Source: RPQK01 sp041946865
Lineage (GTDB): Bacteria > Acidobacteriota > UBA6911 > RPQK01
Assembly: GCA_041946865.1 (NCBI GenBank)
Contig: JBHGBF010000207.1
Location: 1 to 11,560, forward strand
DNA: 11,560 nt
Direction of reading: 5' to 3'
Both the position numbers and the translations under genes were made by a program. The notes beneath the pieces are model-generated. The model was not told where the DNA came from, made no database searches, and worked only from the letters and a program-made list of their open reading frames with translations. Positions 1 through 6,565 of the stretch are shown here, in pieces (position 1 is the first letter of the stretch; each line of letters begins with the position of its first letter).

Positions 1-42
1 CATGATGAACTCCAAAAGCGCCTGCCGCTTCGCTCGCAGAAA

Positions 43-54
43 ACTGAGCGGTTA
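43..54 (+). repeat. Copy of ACTGAGCGGTTA short dispersed motif
   Basis: The 12 bases ACTGAGCGGTTA are identical to 10266-10277. Variants occur at 10182-10193, 10320-10332 and, inverted, at 10204-10215. All copies lie outside genes. This suggests a small genome-wide intergenic repeat. The function is unknown. Confidence 0.5.
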
Positions 55-67
55 CGCCGCGGATCAA

Positions 68-103
68 CGCTGCCGCGGCAATCCGCGTCGATCCGCGGCA
101 GCG
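68..103 (-). terminator. Stem-loop just after rho, possible terminator
   Basis: An 11-bp perfect inverted repeat pairs CGCTGCCGCGG at 68-78 with CCGCGGCAGCG at 93-103, enclosing a 14-base loop. It starts two bases beyond the rho stop codon at 106-108. The stem is nearly all G and C. No run of T follows on the minus strand, so it is not a textbook intrinsic terminator. It could instead protect the 3' end of the mRNA or cause pausing. Nothing else gene-like is seen in 1-105. Confidence 0.5.
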
Positions 104-105
104 GC

Positions 106-1401
106 TTAGCCGCCGGACATGGACCGCAGGAAGTCGGAGTTGGTCTTGGTCTTGCTCAGTTTCTCAAGCAGCAGCTCCATCGACTCGGTCACCGAAAGTG
201 GGTTCAGAACCTTGCGGAGGACCCAGATCCGGTTCAGTTCGTCTCGTGGGAGCAGCAGCTCTTCCTTCCGGGTGCCCGAACGGTTGATGTCGATGGACGG
301 GAAGACGCGCTTGTCGACGAGCCGGCGATCGAGAACCAGCTCCATGTTGCCCGTGCCCTTGAATTCTTCAAAAATGACGTCGTCCATTCGGCTGCCGGTG
401 TCGATCAGGGCGGTCGCAATGATGGTCAGGCTTCCGCCTTCTTCGATGTTCCGTGCGGCCCCGAAAAAGCGCTTTGGCCGCTGCAGCGCGTTTGAATCCA
501 CACCGCCCGACAGGACCTTGCCCGAAGGAGGAACGACGGTATTGTAAGCGCGCGCCAGGCGGGTGATCGAGTCGAGCAGGATAACGACATCCTTCTTGTG
601 CTCCACCAGCCGTTTGGCCTTTTCCAGGACCATCTCGGCCACCTGAACGTGGCGGGCCGCCGGCTCGTCGAACGTGGAACTGATCACTTCGCCGTGGACC
701 GTGCGCTGCATGTCGGTCACTTCTTCCGGACGTTCGTCAATAAGAAGAACAATCAAGACGACTTCGGGATGGTTCGTAGTGACCGAATTGGCGATGCTCT
801 GCAGGATCATGGTCTTGCCCGCTCGCGGCGGGGAGACGATCAGACCTCGCTGCCCTTTGCCGATCGGGGTCAGCAGATCCATGACGCGCCCGGTAAGGCC
901 TTCCTGCGCGGTTTCGAGCGTAATGCGTTCATCCGGGTAAATGGGCGTCAGGTTTTCGAAAAACGTCCGCTCCCTGGCCACATCCGGGTGCTCGAAATTG
1001 ATGGCTTCGACCTTGATGAGGGCGAAATAGCGCTCGCCGTCTTTCGGCGGCCTGACCTGCCCCGAGACGGTGTCACCGGTGTGAAGGTCGAATTTGCGGA
1101 TCTGGGAAGGAGAAACGTAGATGTCGTCGGGGCCCGGAAGGTAGTTGTATTCGGGCGCCCGAAGGAAACCGAAACCATCAGGCAGGGTCTCGAGAACTCC
1201 TTCGGAAAAGATAAGCCCGCTTCTCTCTGTCTGCGCCTTCAGGATCTGAAAAATCAGCTCCTGCTTGCGCATGCCGGTCGCACCCGGAATGTCCAGCTCC
1301 TTCGCGATCTGGTTCAGGGCTTGAATGTTGAGCTCCTTAAGCTCCTGGATGTTGAGCGGCTCCCCGTTTTCCTTGATGGGAGGAGTGCTTGCTTCAGCCA
1401 T
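106..1401 (-). CDS. rho: Transcription termination factor Rho
   Basis: Rho is a hexameric RNA-dependent ATPase and helicase. It loads on unstructured C-rich nascent RNA and releases RNA polymerase. The 431 residues show the full family layout: a Rho N-terminal helical domain (about 17-60), a cold-shock-like RNA-binding fold (about 62-140, with GFGFLR at 76-81), then the RecA-like motor. Walker A is SPPRAGKT at 190-197 and Walker B is VVILLDSITR at 272-281. The Q-loop region (about 291-305) and R-loop region FKGTGNMEL (347-355) are intact. Position 193 is Arg where E. coli has Lys181, a substitution that I take to be natural variation. The length is close to that of E. coli Rho (419). The ATG is preceded by AGAGGA about nine bases upstream. 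It lies last in the tig-clpP-clpX-lon-rho series, 330 bases after lon, so it probably has its own promoter. Confidence 0.98.
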   Translation of the reverse strand: MAEASTPPIKENGEPLNIQELKELNIQALNQIAKELDIPGATGMRKQELIFQILKAQTERSGLIFSEGVLETLPDGFGFLRAPEYNYLPGPDDIYVSPSQIRKFDLHTGDTVSGQVRPPKDGERYFALIKVEAINFEHPDVARERTFFENLTPIYPDERITLETAQEGLTGRVMDLLTPIGKGQRGLIVSPPRAGKTMILQSIANSVTTNHPEVVLIVLLIDERPEEVTDMQRTVHGEVISSTFDEPAARHVQVAEMVLEKAKRLVEHKKDVVILLDSITRLARAYNTVVPPSGKVLSGGVDSNALQRPKRFFGAARNIEEGGSLTIIATALIDTGSRMDDVIFEEFKGTGNMELVLDRRLVDKRVFPSIDINRSGTRKEELLLPRDELNRIWVLRKVLNPLSVTESMELLLEKLSKTKTNSDFLRSMSGG

Positions 1402-1731
1402 ACACTAAATTCCTCTCACGATTGATGATTGATAATGAAACGATTGACGATAGATGATTGACGGTTAAAGGCAATGCAGTGATTCTGCGGTTGCCTCGAC
1501 CTGGAAATGCCGGCATCCCGCCCGCATTGGGGCCGCAGGCATCCTGCCTGCTTGCGCCGCTAGCACGATGTTGGGGCCGGACTCTGGAGATTCCGGACGC
1601 AACGAAAGCGCCTGCAAAAACCGACGATAGATGACACCAACTGACCGTTTACAGGACGATTCTAAGTGGCGCCCACCTCCAGATGGGGCGCAGGCGGGAC
1701 CCCCCTCCCGGGGATTGGGCCCCATTCTCAA
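1402..1731. other. Gene-free lon-rho spacer rich in short repeats
   Basis: No credible gene is seen in this 330-base spacer. It holds a GATTGAYGAT-type repeat cluster next to rho (1419-1463), with a further exact 12-base copy of GACGATAGATGA (1446-1457 and 1623-1634). It also holds two tandem variants of a GGCATCCYGCCYGC element (1512-1551), including the hairpin GCAGGC-ATCCT-GCCTGC at 1535-1551. A near-palindrome CCGGACTCT/GATTCCGG lies at 1577-1596. G and C runs lie just beyond the lon stop (about 1667-1724). The 88-codon minus-strand frame crossing 1465-1731 is made of these repeats and is not called. Confidence 0.6.
1418..1470 (-). promoter_or_regulatory. UCAAUC-repeat leader of rho, C-rich and G-poor
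   Basis: Read on the minus strand, this stretch just before the rho ribosome site is a degenerate array of TCAATC/ATCATC units. By my count it has about 14 C against 4 G in 53 bases and about eleven UC dinucleotides at short intervals. It would give an unstructured RNA. Those are the known properties of Rho loading sites, and rho is autoregulated through its leader in E. coli. The regulatory role here is inferred. It may simply be a dispersed repeat. Confidence 0.35.
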
Positions 1732-4137
1732 TTAGTGGACTCCCGGGCGATCACCGCCCTCCAGTCGAGGTGGCCTCTGCTTGCCGTACTCCTCAGGGTC
1801 CTGCTTCAGAGGCCGCTCAAGCGCTATGTCAAGGACCTGATCCATGCTTTCTACCAGAACGACATTGATATCTTCAAGTACCGCTTCAGGAATATCGATG
1901 AGATCTTTTTCGTTTTCCTTCGGCAAAATCACCGTCTTGATGCCGGCACGATGAGCAGCCAGCACTTTTTCCTTCACTCCTCCGATGGGAAGGACCTTGC
2001 CTCGGAGGGTGATCTCACCTGTCATGGCGACGTCCCGGCGGACCGGAATCCGCGTCAGGGCCGATACGATTGTCGTAGCCAGGGTAATGCCGGCAGAAGG
2101 ACCGTCTTTCGGTATCGCCCCTTCCGGAATGTGGACGTGCATGTCGATCGATTTGTGGAAATCCTTCAACAGCCCGAAATCCCCGCTCCTCGAACGAACG
2201 AACGACAGCGCGGCTTTCGCTGATTCCTGCATCACTTCGCCCAGCTTGCCGGTCAGGAGAATATCTCCCTTGCCTTCCATGGTGGTGACTTCGGTCAGGA
2301 GAACCTCTCCGCCTACCTCAGTCCAGGCCAACCCGGTGGCCAGACCGACCTCGTTGGCTTCGGCGGCCAGCTGCGTCCTGAATTTGACCGGCCCGAGAGC
2401 CTCGTGGACGTAAGCCGTGTCGATGACAATCTGCTGATCTCTCTTTTTGCCAGCGACCAGCTTGCGAACGATCTTGCGACAGACGTTCGCAATCTCCCGC
2501 TCCAGATTCCGGACGCCGGACTCCCGCGTATAACTACGAATCATCTCAAGGATTGCTTCGTCCGTAAACTGAATTCGATCTTTTCTAAGCCCTTTCTGGT
2601 CCAGTTGCTTCGAGACCAGGTGCCGTTTCGCGATATTCAGCTTCTCCGGCTCGGTGTAGCCCGAAATGTGGATGACCTCCATGCGGTCCTGCAACGGCCG
2701 TGGAATGGTGTGCAGGACGTTCGCCGTGCAGATAAACAGCACTTGCGAAAGATCGAACTCGGTATCCAGATAGTGATCGACAAAACTGGCGTTGTGCTCC
2801 GGATCGAGGACTTCCATCAGCGCCGCCGAGGGGTCACCTCGGAAATCCATGCTCATCTTGTCCACTTCGTCGAGCAGAAAGACCGGGTTCTTGGTGCCTG
2901 CCTTCTTCATCATCTGGATGATCTGTCCAGGCAAGGCCCCGATATAAGTGCGCCGGTGTCCCCGGATTTCAGCCTCGTCACGCACGCCGCCCAGCGAAAG
3001 ACGGACGAACTTGCGACCGGTCGCCCGGGCGATCGATCTCCCCAGAGACGTCTTGCCCACACCGGGAGGACCGACAAAGCACAGGATCGATCCCGAGCTC
3101 TTCTGGCGAGCCATCTGGCGAACCGCAAGAAACTCGAGGATGCGCTCTTTGACCTTGTCCAGGCCGTAGTGGTCTTCGTTAAGAATCCGCTCGGCGCGCA
3201 CGATATCCTTGATCTCGCGCGTCCGCTTTTCCCAAGGCATGGCGATCAGCCAGTCGAGATAGGTCCGTGAGACAGTCGTCTCGGCGCTCATCGGCGGCAT
3301 CTGTTCCAGCCGCCGGATCTCATTAATCGCTTTTTCCTTGGCGTCGGGAGGCATGTGCGCCTCTTCGACCTTCTTCTTCAACTCCTCAATTTCATCCTTC
3401 TCGCCTCGGCCTAGCTCCTTCTGGATGGCCTTGATCTTCTCATTCAGGTAGTACTCGCGCTGGGCCTTTTCCATCTGGCGGCGGACACGGCCCTGGACGG
3501 ACTTGTCCATCTTGATCTTTTCGATCTCGATCTCGATGAACTCGCAGATCTTCTCCATCCGCTGACCGGGATCGCCGATCTCCAGAAGCGATTGCTTGTC
3601 CTCGACGCCGATCGGCAGGTTCGAAGCGATGGTATCTGCCAACCGGTCGGTATCGGTACTCCTGGCAGCCTGGACAATAGTTTCGTAATTGATGTTGGGA
3701 TTCAGTTTAGCGAACTGTTCGAACAGCGCGTTCAGACGCTTGGTCAACAGGCTCATCTTGGCCTGGGAGACTTTGATGACGGGCTCCAATTCGACCTCGG
3801 CATGCAGGCAGCCGTTTTCTTCCCTGACGCGGATAGTGCGGGCGCGGTGCAACCCCTCGACCAGGACCTTGATATTCCCGTCGGGCAGCTTCAGGCTCTG
3901 CACAATCGTAGCCACTGTGCCGACATTGTAGATGTCTTTCGGTGTCGGGTTGTCTTGGGAGGCATCCATCTGTGTGGCCAGATAGATCCGCTTGTCGCTC
4001 TGTAAGGCTCTCTCGAGTGCAAGCACCGAGGAAGGTCTTCCAATCACAAAGGGAACCATCATGTACGGGAAGACCACCACATCCCGGATCGGGACCATGG
4101 GAAAAACTTCTCTGGTTCTCTCTTCAAACTCGTTCAT
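1732..4137 (-). CDS. lon: ATP-dependent protease Lon (LonA type)
   Basis: Lon is a cytoplasmic hexameric AAA+ serine protease that removes misfolded and regulatory proteins. The 801 residues are full length for bacterial LonA (E. coli 784). The N-terminal substrate-binding domain starts with PMVPIRDVVVFPYMMVP (13-29). A helical and coiled-coil stretch (about 190-300) leads to the AAA+ module, with Walker A GPPGVGKT (356-363) and Walker B FLLDEVDK (420-427). The protease domain has the Ser-Lys dyad: Ser681 in KDGPSAG and Lys722 in GGVKEK. It starts at ATG 4137. A weak AAGGG sits about 12 bases upstream and there is no better in-frame start. The C-terminal tail after about 775 is polar and probably disordered. 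It follows clpX after 385 bases of repeat-filled spacer, so a separate promoter is likely, but I could not pick one confidently. Confidence 0.98.
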   Translation of the reverse strand: MNEFEERTREVFPMVPIRDVVVFPYMMVPFVIGRPSSVLALERALQSDKRIYLATQMDASQDNPTPKDIYNVGTVATIVQSLKLPDGNIKVLVEGLHRARTIRVREENGCLHAEVELEPVIKVSQAKMSLLTKRLNALFEQFAKLNPNINYETIVQAARSTDTDRLADTIASNLPIGVEDKQSLLEIGDPGQRMEKICEFIEIEIEKIKMDKSVQGRVRRQMEKAQREYYLNEKIKAIQKELGRGEKDEIEELKKKVEEAHMPPDAKEKAINEIRRLEQMPPMSAETTVSRTYLDWLIAMPWEKRTREIKDIVRAERILNEDHYGLDKVKERILEFLAVRQMARQKSSGSILCFVGPPGVGKTSLGRSIARATGRKFVRLSLGGVRDEAEIRGHRRTYIGALPGQIIQMMKKAGTKNPVFLLDEVDKMSMDFRGDPSAALMEVLDPEHNASFVDHYLDTEFDLSQVLFICTANVLHTIPRPLQDRMEVIHISGYTEPEKLNIAKRHLVSKQLDQKGLRKDRIQFTDEAILEMIRSYTRESGVRNLEREIANVCRKIVRKLVAGKKRDQQIVIDTAYVHEALGPVKFRTQLAAEANEVGLATGLAWTEVGGEVLLTEVTTMEGKGDILLTGKLGEVMQESAKAALSFVRSRSGDFGLLKDFHKSIDMHVHIPEGAIPKDGPSAGITLATTIVSALTRIPVRRDVAMTGEITLRGKVLPIGGVKEKVLAAHRAGIKTVILPKENEKDLIDIPEAVLEDINVVLVESMDQVLDIALERPLKQDPEEYGKQRPPRLEGGDRPGVH

Positions 4138-4171
4138 TTATTTGACACGCCCTTCTGGGTTGAAACAGGGG

Positions 4172-4252
4172 TTCAAGGGACCAAATAGGGCAATAGAACC
4201 TACAAGACCGGGTGGGTCGTATCAGGACCTATTTCCCTATTTGGACCCTGAA
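4172..4252. repeat. Long inverted repeat upstream of lon
   Basis: The left arm at 4172-4196 and the right arm at 4229-4252 are complementary at about 22 of 25 positions, centred on CCAAATAGGG/CCCTATTTGG. The loop is 32 bases. In the lon mRNA this would be a long hairpin ending about 35 bases from the start codon. It could be part of a dispersed palindrome family, a pause or processing site, or a barrier to read-through from clpX. Confidence 0.65.
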
Positions 4253-4377
4253 CCTTCCGAATATAAAGATTCAGGAAAAGCCTCCGGGTTTCAAACCGAT
4301 CGCATCGATCAGCCCCGGTTGGGTGCGGGGCCAGAGTGCGCTCCATTTCCGATTCGTTGCCGAAACGCAGTTACTCC

Positions 4378-4464
4378 CTGGGAGCTCAGGCGTCCTGCCT
4401 GCTTGTCTCGCTTGCCCTATCGATTGTGCGCGGGCAAACGCAGGCGGGAGGCCTGCGCTCCCAG
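4378..4464. repeat. Inverted repeat of the GCAGGCGGGAGGCCTGCGC type
   Basis: The 25-base arms 4378-4402 and 4440-4464 match at 22 positions. Inner segments CGCTTGCCC (4409-4417) and GGGCAAACG (4432-4440) extend the pairing. The element begins 58 bases past the clpX stop. Shorter relatives with CAGGCATCCTGCCTGC lie at 1536-1551. The repeated occurrence in non-coding DNA marks it as a dispersed palindromic family. Confidence 0.7.
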
Positions 4465-4522
4465 CATTGGTGAGACCTGCCAGGCAGCGGCGGTCGAATA
4501 TCGCGCCTTTTTGGATCCGAAA

Positions 4523-5764
4523 CTAGCCGGCCTTTTCAAGCAGCTTGAAGACCACTTCCTTGTTCTCGACCATCTCACGGGTGATGACGAACTCCCTGAC
4601 TTTCTTCGCGGAAGGAAGCTCGTACATCACGTCCAACATAAGATCCTCGGTGATCAGACGCAAGCCACGGGCGCCGATTTTGCGCTCCATGGCGAGGTCG
4701 GCAACGGCCTGCAAGGCGTCATCCGTAAACCTGAGAGAGACGTTCTCGAACTCGAACATCTTCTGATACTGCCGGATGAGAGCGTTGTTCGGTTTGGTGA
4801 GAATGTCCATTAGCGCCTGCCGGTCCAGCTCATGGAGCGTGCAGACCACCGGGAGACGGCCGACAAACTCGGGAATCAGCCCATACTTGATCAGATCCTC
4901 CGGGAGCACCTGCGCCAGAACGGCCGATTCTTCTTCTTTCTTCCAGTGCGAATCGCTCAGCTGGGAACGGAATCCCATGCTGCTTCGACCCAGTCTTTTG
5001 CGGATGATTTTCTCCAGCCCCACAAAGGCCCCGCCACAGATAAACAGGATGTTCGTGGTGTCGATCTGCACGAACTCCTGGTGGGGATGCTTGCGACCGC
5101 CTTGCGGAGGGACATTCGCTACCGTGCCTTCAAGGATTTTCAGAAGCGCCTGCTGAACGCCCTCACCCGAGACGTCACGCGTAATCGACGGGTTTTCATC
5201 CTTGCGCGAGATCTTGTCAATCTCGTCAATATAGATGATCCCCTGCATGCAGCGTTCCCGGTCACCCCCCGCCGCCTGCAGTAGTTTGAGGATGATGTTC
5301 TCGACATCCTCTCCGACGTATCCGGCCTCGGTCAGCGTGGTGGCATCGACAATGGCGAAGGGAACCGACAACATCCGGGCCAGGGTCTGGGCCAGCAGAG
5401 TCTTTCCGGTACCGGTAGGACCGATGAGCAGGACGTTACTCTTGCCCAGTTCCACGTCCTGGTGTCGCCTGCGTCCGATCTTGATGCGCTTGTAATGGTT
5501 GTAGACGGCGACTGCAAGTTTCTTCTTGGGGAGATCCTGCCCTATGACGTATTGATCCAGGAATGCTTTTACTTCGGCTGGCTTGGGAAGCGCTTCGCGG
5601 ATAGAGGCTGCTTCCGCCGTAATATCATCGGAGATGATTTCATTGCAGACATCGACACATTCGTCACAAATGAAAACTGTCGGGCCCGCTATCAGCTTTT
5701 TAACATCGTTCTGGCTCTTGTTACAGAACGAACACCTGAGGACATCGTCCCCGTCCTTTTTCAC
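4523..5764 (-). CDS. clpX: ATP-dependent Clp protease ATP-binding subunit ClpX
   Basis: ClpX is a hexameric AAA+ unfoldase that recognises degrons, unfolds the protein and threads it into ClpP. The 413 residues are standard. An N-terminal zinc-binding domain has Cys11, Cys14, Cys33 and Cys36 (C-X2-C-X18-C-X2-C). Walker A is GPTGTGKT (115-122), the substrate-gripping pore loop GYVG is at 148-151, and Walker B is YIDEIDK (178-184). The second pore motif RKH is at 224-226 and the sensor-2 region GARGLR is at 364-369. The ClpP-docking tripeptide is MGF (263-265) rather than the IGF of E. coli, a conservative change. The start is GTG at 5764, chosen because an AGGGGG ribosome site (5771-5776) lies six bases upstream and the zinc domain begins a few codons later. 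The nearby ATG at 5769 is out of frame. It follows clpP by 48 bases, so co-transcription is very likely. Confidence 0.98.
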   Translation of the reverse strand: MKKDGDDVLRCSFCNKSQNDVKKLIAGPTVFICDECVDVCNEIISDDITAEAASIREALPKPAEVKAFLDQYVIGQDLPKKKLAVAVYNHYKRIKIGRRRHQDVELGKSNVLLIGPTGTGKTLLAQTLARMLSVPFAIVDATTLTEAGYVGEDVENIILKLLQAAGGDRERCMQGIIYIDEIDKISRKDENPSITRDVSGEGVQQALLKILEGTVANVPPQGGRKHPHQEFVQIDTTNILFICGGAFVGLEKIIRKRLGRSSMGFRSQLSDSHWKKEEESAVLAQVLPEDLIKYGLIPEFVGRLPVVCTLHELDRQALMDILTKPNNALIRQYQKMFEFENVSLRFTDDALQAVADLAMERKIGARGLRLITEDLMLDVMYELPSAKKVREFVITREMVENKEVVFKLLEKAG

Positions 5765-5779
5765 CTCATACCCCCTGAA

Positions 5780-5835
5780 TCATCATCGAGAGGTTGCGGT
5801 CGAGCGGGCAAGTCATGCGTGTTTCTCGATGATGA
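5780..5835 (-). promoter_or_regulatory. Stem-loop enclosing clpP stop and abutting clpX ribosome site
   Basis: TCATCATCGAGA at 5780-5791 is perfectly complementary to TCTCGATGATGA at 5824-5835, giving a 12-bp stem with a 32-base loop. On the minus-strand mRNA the first arm is inside the last codons of clpP, the clpP stop (5813-5815) lies in the loop, and the second arm ends three bases before the clpX AGGGGG site. Ribosomes finishing clpP would open the stem. This arrangement could couple or adjust clpX translation. The effect is inferred; the pairing is directly visible. Confidence 0.5.
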
Positions 5836-6400
5836 GGTCGATTATACCATACTCCCGCGCCTGCTCGGCGTTCATTATATAGTCCCGCTCCACGTCCCGT
5901 TCGATCTTCTCGAGCTTCTGCCTGGTGTGTTTGGCGAGAATCTGATTCGTGGTCTCTCTCATCCGGAGGATCTCCCGGGCATGGATGTCAATGTCCGTCG
6001 CCTGGCCGGACAACCCTGACATGGCGGGCTGATGAATCAGGATTCGACTGTTGGGGAGCGCAAACCGCTTGTTCGGCGCGCCGGCTGCCAAAAGCAACGC
6101 CGCCATGCTGGCAGCCTGGCCGATGCAAATGGTCGTCACGTCGTTCTTCACAAACTGCATCGTGTCGTAGATAGCCATTCCTGCCGTTATGGAGCCGCCC
6201 GGCGAGTTAATGTAAAGCGAAATATCCTTGTCAGGGTCCTCAGCCTCGAGGAACAGAAGCTGGGCGGTGACCAGATTGGCGACATTGTCGTCAATCGGAG
6301 TCCCGACGAAGATGATGTTGTCCTTGAGGAGCCGCGAGTAGATATCATAGGCGCGCTCGCCTCTATTCGTTTGCTCCACTACCATTGGAATCAGGGCCAT
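5813..6400 (-). CDS. clpP: ATP-dependent Clp protease proteolytic subunit ClpP
   Basis: ClpP forms the 14-subunit serine peptidase chamber that pairs with ClpX. The called protein has 195 residues, like ClpP of Bacillus and Staphylococcus. It opens with MALIPMVVEQTNRGERAYD, which contains the conserved axial-loop and handle sequence. The triad is Ser98 (GQAASMA), His123 (LIHQP) and Asp173 (ERDVERDYI). SPGGSITAGMAIYDT (66-80) carries the oxyanion and substrate-strand region. The ATG at 6400 was chosen over a longer TTG start at 6439 because GAGG (6409-6412) is spaced eight bases from it and the protein then aligns with the family. The TTG version would add 13 residues. The ATG at 6406 has GAGG too close. 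It lies 165 bases after tig and 48 before clpX. If the family rule holds, a short N-terminal propeptide may be trimmed. Confidence 0.97.
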   Translation of the reverse strand: MALIPMVVEQTNRGERAYDIYSRLLKDNIIFVGTPIDDNVANLVTAQLLFLEAEDPDKDISLYINSPGGSITAGMAIYDTMQFVKNDVTTICIGQAASMAALLLAAGAPNKRFALPNSRILIHQPAMSGLSGQATDIDIHAREILRMRETTNQILAKHTRQKLEKIERDVERDYIMNAEQAREYGIIDLIIEKHA

Positions 6401-6441
6401 GTTCATAACCTCACTGATCTTCGTGTACCAATCTCTCAAAT

Positions 6442-6473
6442 CCGGCGTCTGTCATGCAAGTGGGAGACGCCGG
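6442..6473 (-). promoter_or_regulatory. Hairpin in the clpP leader
   Basis: CCGGCGTCT (6442-6450) pairs perfectly with AGACGCCGG (6465-6473) around a 14-base loop. It sits about 42 bases before the clpP ATG. There is no T run after it on the minus strand. It may be a processing or attenuation element within a tig-clpP transcript, or a stabilising 5' hairpin. Confidence 0.45.
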
Positions 6474-6482
6474 CAGTCTTGA

Positions 6483-6556
6483 TCGCTTTTGCGAAGCCGC
6501 GCACGAAGCACAGGGCTCGCTTTTTGCGCCCCTGCGCCGCACGGCTCATAAGCGAC
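6483..6556 (-). promoter_or_regulatory. Three-tier imperfect stem-loop directly after tig
   Basis: Three nested pairings are visible: TCGCTT (6483-6488) with AAGCGA (6551-6556), AGCCG (6495-6499) with CGGCT (6542-6546), and GCACAGGG (6508-6515) with CCCTGCGC (6530-6537, one mismatch). The loop contains CTTTTT on the plus strand. On the minus strand the structure begins nine bases beyond the tig stop. It could reduce read-through into clpP or guide RNA cleavage. No U tract follows on the minus strand, so intrinsic termination is doubtful. Confidence 0.4.
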
Positions 6557-6565
6557 CGGCCCCCG

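Larger units (their letters stand above)
4138..4522. other. Gene-free clpX-lon spacer with two long inverted repeats
   Basis: This 385-base stretch is the lon leader and the clpX trailer. I see no coding potential. It contains a 24-25 base inverted repeat (4172-4196 with 4229-4252) and a second 25-base inverted repeat (4378-4402 with 4440-4464). It also holds a small symmetric element TTGAA-N7-TTCAA at 4160-4176, 22 bases before the lon start. A TATATT hexamer lies at 4260-4265 on the minus strand, but no matching -35 was found. Confidence 0.6.

Noticed and set aside
598..1425. 275-codon open frame on the plus strand across rho
   Set aside because: It is antisense to an intact Rho with all motifs, has no family signature, and long antisense frames are expected in GC-rich genes.
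1465..1731. 88-codon minus-strand frame between lon and rho
   Set aside because: Its translation (AAQAGRMPAAPMRAG...) is that of the GCAGGC-type intergenic repeat, a common source of false hypothetical proteins.
2404..3270. 288-codon plus-strand frame within lon
   Set aside because: It overlaps the AAA+ domain of Lon antisense and has no recognisable domain.
4160..4176. TTGAA-N7-TTCAA as an HspR (HAIR) operator for lon
   Set aside because: HAIR is CTTGAGT-N7-ACTCAAG; here the TTGA to TCAA gap is 9 rather than 11 and the inner half-site bases differ.
5813..6439. Longer ClpP starting at TTG 6439
   Set aside because: The added 13 residues do not match the family, and the ATG at 6400 has a well-spaced GAGG; the longer form cannot be fully excluded.
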